DNA of 17,463 bases from an uncultured Methylophilus sp. (lineage in GTDB: Bacteria > Pseudomonadota > Gammaproteobacteria > Burkholderiales > Methylophilaceae). Location: the NCBI GenBank assembly GCA_936943315.1, contig CAKZJM010000245.1, positions 1-17,463 on the forward strand, read 5' to 3'. Shown here piece by piece: positions 7,869 to 14,142 of the stretch (position 1 is its first letter; each line of letters begins with the position of its first letter). Under the pieces are notes generated by a model. It saw nothing but the letters and a program-made list of their open reading frames with translations. It was not told where the DNA came from and ran no database searches. Made by a program: the position numbers and the translations under genes.

Positions 7869-8048
7869 ATGATGAATGAATTAAAAGACGAAAAACTCGA
7901 AGCGCATTTAGCCGCTGTAGACAAACACAAAGCCCTGCTGGAAAAACTGCATTTAAACGGCAATCAGCACCTCGATGAGGTCAATAACTCATTGCAAGAA
8001 CTGACACTCACACTGGAGGAGTATCTCAAGCTGATTGGTATCCCGTAA
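7869..8048 (+). CDS. possible small helical protein, unknown function
   Basis: A 59-codon frame starting MMNELKDEKLEAHLAAVDKH and ending YLKLIGIP. It is rich in Leu, Glu and Lys with heptad-like spacing of hydrophobic residues, so it would be mostly alpha-helical and might form a coiled coil. There are no cysteines, signal peptide or membrane segment. Two adjacent ATG codons (7869 and 7872) are possible starts; the upstream GAGAG is a weak ribosome site. It lies alone between the YgjP gene and the DUF72 gene, both on the other strand. The opposite-strand frame here (7754-7963) is low-complexity and less protein-like. I do not recognise a family; coding status rests on composition only. Confidence 0.55.
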   Translation: MMNELKDEKLEAHLAAVDKHKALLEKLHLNGNQHLDEVNNSLQELTLTLEEYLKLIGIP

Positions 8049-8129
8049 AAACACGCTTAGAAGGGTGTGGAGGGGTTTGGTGAGCGCCTCAAGCGCTATA
8101 TGACGGTTGCCCCGCGAAGCCAGTACCCA

Positions 8130-9092
8130 CTACGTTGCTTTAGCGCCACGCGCCTTGGTGGGATTTATCTCGCCAGGATCCTCCGCGTGAGACCAGTCAA
8201 GGGCTGCCAGCCCGGATTCAAGATTGAGACGCTGCAATAAGCGGCGCGCATCAAACGGTGCTTTCACTTTGATATCATTATCAAAATAGCAATACACATC
8301 GCGGCAGTTCCGCTGTGGCGGTGGCAGACACGATATTAGCTGTGCATCTGGCGGCTGAACACCTTGGCTCCAATCAGTGATGCGTGCAGCCCAGCGATCC
8401 AGGGCTTGATCTTTATATCCACTGCGATACAACTCGGCATCGCCGTGTAGACGCAAATAGGTAAAGTCGGCGGTGATGTCTTCTTTGTAAGGCCACTTGC
8501 CTGCTGTATCTGCAATCACCAGGGCGACGTGATATTTGCGCAGCAATCTAATAAATTCCTCAGTCTCAAAACTCTTGTTGCGGATTTCTACGGCATGGCG
8601 CAGCGGCCTTTTTTGGTCCACTTTGAAAAACTCCCGCTGCTGCATGGAAGAATCTCGTTTTTCAGCAAGGCTGGCGGCAGCGTCGGTATCCTGCGGCAAC
8701 TGCTTAAGAAAACTTTCAAACAGCCCGGCATCAAACTTAAAACTGGGCGGAAACTGCCACAAAATGGGCCCGAGTTTTTCTTTGAGGGCGAGCAAGCCGG
8801 AGGCGAAAAAATTTGCCATGGCAGTTTCAATGTTTTGCAGCCGCAAAATGTGAGTGATATAGCGGTTGGCTTTGATACTGAAGACAAACCCTGCCGGTGT
8901 TTGCGCGTACCATTGCATATAGCTGCCAGGGCGTTGCAAGGCGTAAAAAGAGCCATTCAACTCGATGGTGGGCAAGGCACGCGAGGCAAACTCAAGCTCG
9001 CGTTTTTGCGTGAGGTCTTTGGGATAAAACACCTTGCGCCACGGTGGATAACGCCAGCCCGAAATGCCAATCAGAATATGTGCAGTCATCAT
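8130..9092 (-). CDS. DUF72 domain-containing protein (YecE-like)
   Basis: A 320-residue cytoplasmic protein of the DUF72/YecE family, which has a TIM-barrel-like fold and no firmly established activity. Recognisable family stretches are IGISGWRYPPWRKVFYP near the N-terminus, TIELNGSFYALQRPGSY (about 42-58), FSIKANRYITH, ILWQFPPSF, the acidic VEIRNKSF, ADTAGKWPY, FTYLRLHGDAELYRSGY and the C-terminal YCYFDNDIKVKAPFDA. All are in the expected order and the length is normal, so the gene looks intact. Two adjacent ATG codons at 9092 and 9089 could start it; neither has a strong ribosome site. It is divergent from the catalase gene, with 187 bp between the starts. Confidence 0.93.
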   Translation of the reverse strand: MMTAHILIGISGWRYPPWRKVFYPKDLTQKRELEFASRALPTIELNGSFYALQRPGSYMQWYAQTPAGFVFSIKANRYITHILRLQNIETAMANFFASGLLALKEKLGPILWQFPPSFKFDAGLFESFLKQLPQDTDAAASLAEKRDSSMQQREFFKVDQKRPLRHAVEIRNKSFETEEFIRLLRKYHVALVIADTAGKWPYKEDITADFTYLRLHGDAELYRSGYKDQALDRWAARITDWSQGVQPPDAQLISCLPPPQRNCRDVYCYFDNDIKVKAPFDARRLLQRLNLESGLAALDWSHAEDPGEINPTKARGAKAT

Positions 9093-9279
9093 GGTTGGTA
9101 TGTCTGCCAGCCTAAGAAGTTCGCGCTGATATTTTTACAATCTTCCGCACCGCATTCTCCTACAGCGAAATAGGCAGGCGCTTATACCCACCCCTCACTG
9201 ATCTCCTGATAATTCAGCGACAGCTGTACTTCATTTAGTACTGCATTCACTCCATCAGTTACTCATATTAGGAACAATC

Positions 9280-11121
9280 ATGGCAAAAACATCAAAGTCT
9301 CAAGTCGGGCTAGGCTCCATTTTATCCACTGTCTCTGGCCCCTCCACACATGAGCCGCCGATGTTGGCCGTCGATGGCGCCGTGTCAGCTGACCTGATCG
9401 ACAAGGTAGTGGGTGGAGATGTGCTTGCGCAAACCTTTCCTTATAACGCCACCAAAGCGAATGAATATGGGGACGCGGCCAGATGCCCGTTTGCCGGACA
9501 AGTCAGTGAGGCGGACGATCCGATTGTGCGTGCCAGCACCGTGAGCGAAGCCAATGCCAATGACAAAACAGGTGAAGGTGCCACAGAGGGTGAAAACCTG
9601 CAAAAAGGGGACTTGGACCGGGTACGCGCCGACTCTGCCGGGCAAGAACTGACTACCAACCAGGGCGTCACCGTAGGCGATAACCAAAGCTCTCTCAAAA
9701 TTGGGTTGCGCGGCCCCACCGCGCTTGAAGATTTTATTTTGCGCGAAAAAATCACGCATTTTGACCATGAAAGAATCCCCGAGCGCGTGGTGCATGCCCG
9801 CGGCTCTGCCGCCCATGGTTATTTTGAAAGCTATGAGGCGCTCACTCAGCACACCAAAGCGGCCCCATTTAGTGAGGCCGGCAAGCAAACGCCCGTCTTT
9901 GTGAGGTTTTCAACCGTTGCCGGTGAACGCGGCTCTACTGACACTGCCCGTGATGTGCGTGGCTTTGCCGTGAAGTTTTACACCGATGCGGGTAATTGGG
10001 ATTTGGTCGGTAACAACATCCCGGTGTTTTTCATCCAGGATGCGATGAAGTTTCCAGACTTGGTACATGCCGTCAAACCGGAACCGCACAATGCTATTCC
10101 ACAGGCTTCTTCGGCGCATGACACGTTCTGGGACTTTATCTCGCTGATGCCGGAATCCACCCATATGATTATGTGGCATATGTCGGACAGAGCCATTCCG
10201 CGCAGTTACCGCATGATGCAGGGGTTTGGCGTGCACACTTTCCGACTGCTAAACGAAAAAAATGAATCTGTGTTTTGCAAATTTCACTGGACGCCGATCT
10301 TGGGCACGCATTCGCTGATTTGGGATGAAGCCGTCAAAATCAGCGGTGCTGATCCTGACTTCCACCGCCGGGATCTGTGGGAAGCCATTGAAGCCGGGGC
10401 TTACCCGGAATGGGAACTGAGCCTGCAAATATTCACCGAAGAACAAGCCGAGTCATTTGATTTTGATGTGCTGGACCCAACCAAAATCATCCCGGTGGAA
10501 ATGGTGCCACTGACCCCGGTCGGCAAGATGGTACTCAACCGCAACCCGGATAATTTCTTCGCCGAGACCGAGCAGGTTGCGTTTTGCACCGCGCATATTA
10601 TTCCTGGCATAGACTTTAGCAATGACCCCTTATTGCAAGGCCGCATCCACTCTTATGTAGATACGCAATTGACCCGCTTGGGCGGCCCTAACTTTCATGA
10701 AATCCCGATTAATGCACCCATCAAGGAAATCCACAATAACCAGCGCGATGGCATGCACAGGCAAAACATCCCGCGCGGGCGGGTTTCTTATGAGCCCAAT
10801 TCGCTGGGCGGCGGCTGCCCCTTCCAGGCAGGCATGAGCGGGTTCACTAGCTTTCCTGAACACATCACTGAAGACAAGGTGCGCGGCAAGCCAGAAAAAT
10901 TTGCCGATCACTATTCTCAGGCGACGCTATTCTGGAACAGCCAGACAACCGCTGAAAAGCAACATATTATCAATGCCTTCCGTTTTGAGCTGACCCGCGT
11001 ACAAACGCCTGCCATCCGTGAGCGTATGGTCCTTGCTCGTGAATGTAGACGCGACCCTGGCGCAAACCGTGGCCGATGGTCTAGGCATTCCATTGCCGGA
11101 CGCCGCGCCATTGGCGAGTAA
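9280..11121 (+). CDS. katE: large-subunit catalase (HPII/KatE type), catalytic core; frame broken after residue 584
   Basis: Heme catalase converting H2O2 to water and O2. The core closely follows E. coli HPII: distal His172 in VVHARGSAAHG, Asn245 in LVGNNIPVFFIQD and proximal heme ligand Tyr459 in SYVDTQLTRLGG, with spacings equal to HPII His128, Asn201 and Tyr415. The residue matching HPII His392, which forms the unusual His-Tyr bond, is Cys436 here. The N-terminal arm before LTTNQGV is about 120 residues, longer than in HPII. Homology in this frame ends at RERMV (583-584); the last roughly 30 residues (LARECRRDPGANRG onward) are out-of-frame sequence. The true continuation is in the +2 frame from about 11033. 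An AGGA ribosome site precedes the ATG. The catalytic core might still fold, but the full-length protein would need a frameshift or the sequence holds an error. Confidence 0.9.
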   Translation: MAKTSKSQVGLGSILSTVSGPSTHEPPMLAVDGAVSADLIDKVVGGDVLAQTFPYNATKANEYGDAARCPFAGQVSEADDPIVRASTVSEANANDKTGEGATEGENLQKGDLDRVRADSAGQELTTNQGVTVGDNQSSLKIGLRGPTALEDFILREKITHFDHERIPERVVHARGSAAHGYFESYEALTQHTKAAPFSEAGKQTPVFVRFSTVAGERGSTDTARDVRGFAVKFYTDAGNWDLVGNNIPVFFIQDAMKFPDLVHAVKPEPHNAIPQASSAHDTFWDFISLMPESTHMIMWHMSDRAIPRSYRMMQGFGVHTFRLLNEKNESVFCKFHWTPILGTHSLIWDEAVKISGADPDFHRRDLWEAIEAGAYPEWELSLQIFTEEQAESFDFDVLDPTKIIPVEMVPLTPVGKMVLNRNPDNFFAETEQVAFCTAHIIPGIDFSNDPLLQGRIHSYVDTQLTRLGGPNFHEIPINAPIKEIHNNQRDGMHRQNIPRGRVSYEPNSLGGGCPFQAGMSGFTSFPEHITEDKVRGKPEKFADHYSQATLFWNSQTTAEKQHIINAFRFELTRVQTPAIRERMVLARECRRDPGANRGRWSRHSIAGRRAIGE

Positions 11122-11674
11122 GCAACCCTTTCCGGTGCTGGACGACTCGCCTGCCTTGTCTGAAATGCATTACCCTGGAGATGGCTCCATCCGCGCCAAA
11201 AAAGTCGCTATCCTGGCCGCGAACGGTGTTGAAGAAGGCAGCGTCAATGCCATTTATGATGCCTTGCTGGCCGAGGGTGCCGTGCCACGCGTAGTCAGCA
11301 GCAAACTGGGCCAACTTGTGACGGCTGAAGGCCAGCCATTGCAAGTAGAAGCCACCATGGAAACCATGCCCAGCGTCCTGTTTGATGCACTCGTGATTGC
11401 TGACGGCGAAAACTCGGTGGCTAACCTGGCAGTCGATGGGCACACCATTGAATTTTTACGTGACCAGTACCGCCATTGCAAACCCCTGCTGGTGCCCAGT
11501 GATGCCTCCGCATTATTGCAAAAAGCTGGCATTCAAACCTTGTTGCCCGATGGCAGCAATGACCCCGGCCTGCTGATTGCAGACGATGGCATCGCGGCTT
11601 ATGTAGACGAATTTATCATTACCTTAGGCAAACCACGCGATTACGGACGTGAAACCAATCCGCCATTGGTGTAA
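11018..11674 (+). pseudogene. katE: catalase C-terminal DJ-1/PfpI-like domain, separated by a frameshift
   Basis: This frame continues the catalase homology from about 11033. It encodes LLVNVDATLAQTVADGLGIPLPD, which lines up with the HPII segment after RERVV, then a linker and a class I glutamine-amidotransferase-like domain (KKVAILAANGVEEGSVNAIYDALLAEGAVPRVVSS to DALVIADGENS and LLVPSDASALLQKAGI). HPII-type large catalases always carry this domain, which stabilises the tetramer and has no known activity. The open frame could begin at GTG 11018, but there is no ribosome site and the first few residues are not homologous, so it is best read as the 3' part of katE. One base too many or two too few near 11029-11033 explains the break. 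Joined, the protein would be about 797 residues, within the range of large catalases. Confidence 0.85.
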
Positions 11675-11700
11675 CCAGGTCATTGCCAAGCAGGGATATC

Positions 11701-11731
11701 AACGCCGCCAAGTGCTGAACTTGGCGGCGTT
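11701..11731 (+). terminator. strong hairpin after katE
   Basis: AACGCCGCCAAGT and ACTTGGCGGCGTT form a perfect 13-bp stem around a five-base loop (GCTGA). It starts 26 bases after the catalase stop. Only three T residues follow, so it may act as an RNA 3'-end structure or a modest intrinsic terminator. Confidence 0.72.
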
Positions 11732-11740
11732 TACCGAGAT

Positions 11741-11767
11741 GAAGAAAATAGCCCTCATTGAGAGGGC
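11741..11767 (-). terminator. intrinsic terminator of the NmrA-type gene
   Basis: Read on the minus strand, GCCCTC-TCAAT-GAGGGC (11767-11751) is a six-base-pair hairpin followed by TATTTTCTTC. It lies about 20 bases after the stop of the 11788-12660 gene, the expected place and orientation. Confidence 0.7.
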
Positions 11768-11787
11768 AATCTCTCCCAGTCGATGGA

Positions 11788-12660
11788 TCACTGTTGCGTG
11801 ATAAAGTCATGGAGCGACCGGGGCGACTGCCCTGTCAACTGCTTGTAATCTCCGGTTTCAATATCCAGCGCGCCCTGTGACAACGCCTGATCAATGCCCA
11901 TCAATACCTCTGCCACGGGCGGAGGCCAACCTGACTCAATGAGGGCTTGGCGCTTTTGCACAGGACTGATGCCCAGGTAAGTAATACGCCTGTTCAACAC
12001 AGCCGTCAGTGTGTCAGCCAGTGTTTGCATAGAAAAAGTTTCGCCGGTCAATGTGAAAATCGCGGGTTCCAGATCTTCTGCAAGTAAGGCTCGCGTGGCC
12101 GCAACCGCACAATCTTCACGGGCGATATAAGCCGTGGCGGCGTTGGCTATCGCGGCGGAGAACTCCCCTGTAGCAAAGGCCTGCGTAATCATGGGCAAGA
12201 GCATGTCGTAGTAAAAGGCAAAACGCAAACAGGTATACCGCAACCCACTTTGCTCCAGCAGCCTTTCAGTAGCCAGGTGATCGCTGGCAGGCGGCAGGGG
12301 CAATCCGTGCAAGGGTTGTATAAACGAGGTATACACCACATGTTCAATGCCCGCATGCAGTGCGGCTTCAATGGCGTGACGGTGTTGTTGCACCCGTCTG
12401 CCTGAGCCATCAACCACATTGGTACTGATCAGTAGCATGCGCTTCGCGCCTAGAAAGGGATGCTTCAGGCTCTCGGGATGATCGAAATCGGCCTGGCGGA
12501 CGTCAACACCAGGTAGCCGGTCTATGGCCAGTTTTTCAGGGGTACGGGTTGCCAGAATCAGTGGCCGCTGTAGGTGGACATTGTGTTGGAGAAGAATTTG
12601 GAAAACGTTTTGGCCTAAACGGCCAGAAGCCCCTGAAATCAGGAGAGGTGAATGTGACAT
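11788..12660 (-). CDS. NmrA-type NAD(P)-binding oxidoreductase (atypical SDR, QorB-like)
   Basis: A 290-residue cytoplasmic protein with an N-terminal Rossmann fold. The dinucleotide motif GASGRLG is at 10-16 (LLISGASGRLGQNVF) and a typical ATRTPEK segment follows the second strand, as in NmrA/QorB-like atypical short-chain dehydrogenases. The central HVVYTSF replaces the usual catalytic YxxxK, so it may be a quinone or NADPH sensor-reductase rather than a classical dehydrogenase. The middle and C-terminal parts (YTCLRFAFYYDMLLP, FTLTGETFSMQTLADTL) also fit this group. An AGGA ribosome site lies eight bases before the ATG. It is transcribed alone, ending at the hairpin at 11741-11767. Substrate is unknown. 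Confidence 0.85.
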   Translation of the reverse strand: MSHSPLLISGASGRLGQNVFQILLQHNVHLQRPLILATRTPEKLAIDRLPGVDVRQADFDHPESLKHPFLGAKRMLLISTNVVDGSGRRVQQHRHAIEAALHAGIEHVVYTSFIQPLHGLPLPPASDHLATERLLEQSGLRYTCLRFAFYYDMLLPMITQAFATGEFSAAIANAATAYIAREDCAVAATRALLAEDLEPAIFTLTGETFSMQTLADTLTAVLNRRITYLGISPVQKRQALIESGWPPPVAEVLMGIDQALSQGALDIETGDYKQLTGQSPRSLHDFITQQ

Positions 12661-12833
12661 ACTTTTTTCCTATCAATGGACGACGCGCAACTCACCCACA
12701 AGCGTGGTGGCGTCTAGTCAAATGAAAGCGATGCACAACCAGCACACCGCAAGACATTGAGATCAGCAGGAAAAAGCAATCAACATGGGCATGATTATGC
12801 AGTTGAAAACCGTGCGGCACAATAAAAAATATT

Positions 12834-12865
12834 TTTGTATGACTATCAATTTGTATGTCTATCAA
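12834..12865. repeat. two tandem 16-bp repeats in the gap before the bestrophin gene
   Basis: TTTGTATGACTATCAA (12834-12849) is followed without a gap by TTTGTATGTCTATCAA (12850-12865); one base differs. It lies about 75 bp upstream of the bestrophin-family start and 170 bp from the divergent NmrA-type start. An operator for a dimeric or paired regulator is possible. The rest of the 280-bp gap (12661-12940) shows an A/T-rich stretch just before the repeats and no gene. Confidence 0.65.
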
Positions 12866-12940
12866 AAGATCCGGCAGAGAATGTCGCCCCCCGGGCATGC
12901 TAAACTCGTTCCGGTATTTCAACTCCTCTCTTAAGCAACT

Positions 12941-13804
12941 ATGATTCAATACAACCCCAAAGACTGGCTCACCTTCATTTTCCGTTTTCACGAGTCTGAC
13001 ACTTTCCGCAAACTCACGCCCATGATGCTGTTGATTGGTCTGTATGCGGCGGGGATTGCCTACCTGGAGCTAGAGTACTGGAAACTGGCAGACAGCAGTC
13101 ATGTGAAAAACCTTTCGCTCATCCACACTACGGTGGGCTTTGTATTGTCATTATTGCTGGCCTACCGCACCAATACCGCTTATGACCGCTGGTGGGAAGG
13201 CCGCAAAGCCTGGGGTGCCCTGGTCAATAACAGCCGCAATCTGGCCATGAAACTGTCGGCTTACCTGGCAGAGGAGAGCGACCGCGACTTTTTCAGGAAA
13301 ATCATCCCCACTTATGCGGCCGTGCTTTCCAAGCACCTGATGAATGAAGAAGTCAGCAAGATGCTGTTTGACGGCCTGGACCTGGAAATCGACCATCACG
13401 AACACCATCCGAACCAGATCGCACAACACATTTTCCATAAAGCCAACGAGCTTTACACCACAGGCAAAATCACTGGTGACCAGTTTTTTATCATTCACGA
13501 AGAACTCAAGTCCTTCACGGATATTTGCGGTGTCTGTGAGCGCATCAAAAACACGCCTATCCCCTATTCTTACAGCGCGTTTATCAAAAAATTCATTTTT
13601 TTCTACGTGATGACCTTGCCGTTTGGGTTCGTGTTTAACCTGGGCTACTACGTGATCCCGGTGGTGGTGTTTATCTTTTATGTACTCGCCAGCCTGGAGC
13701 TGATTGCTGAAGAAATCGAAGACCCGTTTGGCACCGATACCAACGATCTGCCTACGCCTAAAATGGCAGCCAATATTAAAAAGCATGTGGAAGAGTTACT
13801 TTAA
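12941..13804 (+). CDS. bestrophin-family ion channel (UPF0187)
   Basis: A 287-residue inner-membrane protein of the bacterial bestrophin family, which forms pentameric ion channels related to animal chloride channels; some bacterial members conduct cations. Diagnostic stretches are RTNTAYDRWWEGRKAWG (76-92), CERIKNTPIPYSYSAFI (199-215) and IEDPFGTDTNDLP (259-271). Hydrophobic segments lie at about 26-43, 60-75, 214-233 and 236-256. A histidine-rich stretch DHHEHHPNQIAQH at 151-163 is in the cytoplasmic part. The length is normal and the gene looks complete. The ATG at 12941 has no clear ribosome site. It probably shares an operon with the DUF2789 gene 24 bp downstream. Ion selectivity cannot be read from sequence alone. 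Confidence 0.93.
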   Translation: MIQYNPKDWLTFIFRFHESDTFRKLTPMMLLIGLYAAGIAYLELEYWKLADSSHVKNLSLIHTTVGFVLSLLLAYRTNTAYDRWWEGRKAWGALVNNSRNLAMKLSAYLAEESDRDFFRKIIPTYAAVLSKHLMNEEVSKMLFDGLDLEIDHHEHHPNQIAQHIFHKANELYTTGKITGDQFFIIHEELKSFTDICGVCERIKNTPIPYSYSAFIKKFIFFYVMTLPFGFVFNLGYYVIPVVVFIFYVLASLELIAEEIEDPFGTDTNDLPTPKMAANIKKHVEELL

Positions 13805-13828
13805 AATAACGTCTTAGGAGTCAGTCTC

Positions 13829-14068
13829 ATGGAAGCTTCAATACACACCCTCAACAATCTGTTTGCTCAACTTGGCCTGCCTTCAAGTGATGAAGAGATT
13901 GAAGCCTTTATCAAGACACATAGCCATCTTGCAGGCTATATTTCATTGGCAGAAGCGCCTTACTGGACACCCGCACAGGCTGCATTTTTACGTGAAGAAA
14001 TATTGAAAGATGCCGATTGGGCAGAGGTGGTCGACCAGCTGAATGTCAGGCTGCATGCCACTCAATAA
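13829..14068 (+). CDS. DUF2789 domain-containing protein
   Basis: A 79-residue soluble protein matching DUF2789, a small proteobacterial family of unknown function. It follows the family pattern: HTLNNLFAQLGLPSSDEEIEAFIKTH, an AEAPYWTPAQAAFLREEI segment and the terminal DADWAEVVDQLNVRL. It is expected to be all-helical and cytoplasmic. A good AGGAG ribosome site lies eight bases before the ATG. The gene starts 24 bp after the bestrophin stop on the same strand, so the two are likely co-transcribed, but no functional link is known. Confidence 0.9.
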   Translation: MEASIHTLNNLFAQLGLPSSDEEIEAFIKTHSHLAGYISLAEAPYWTPAQAAFLREEILKDADWAEVVDQLNVRLHATQ

Positions 14069-14092
14069 AGCGTCAGCCTAGTCACGGCGGGG

Positions 14093-14112
14093 GGTGCCGA
14101 AGCGGACACCTC
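14093..14112. terminator. weak hairpin between converging genes
   Basis: GGTGCCG-AAG-CGGACACC can pair as a seven-base stem with one bulged A. It lies in the 74-bp gap between the DUF2789 and GGDEF-EAL stops. There is no T-run on either side, so function as a terminator is uncertain. Confidence 0.3.
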
Positions 14113-14142
14113 ACTGTTAGCCAGCCAAAATCAATGCGCCAT

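Noticed and set aside
8529..9173. 214-codon plus-strand open frame
   Set aside because: Antisense to the DUF72 gene, with no family features.
12692..12991. 99-codon minus-strand open frame across the bestrophin start
   Set aside because: Overlaps the promoter region and start of a well-supported gene, has no ribosome site and no recognisable features.
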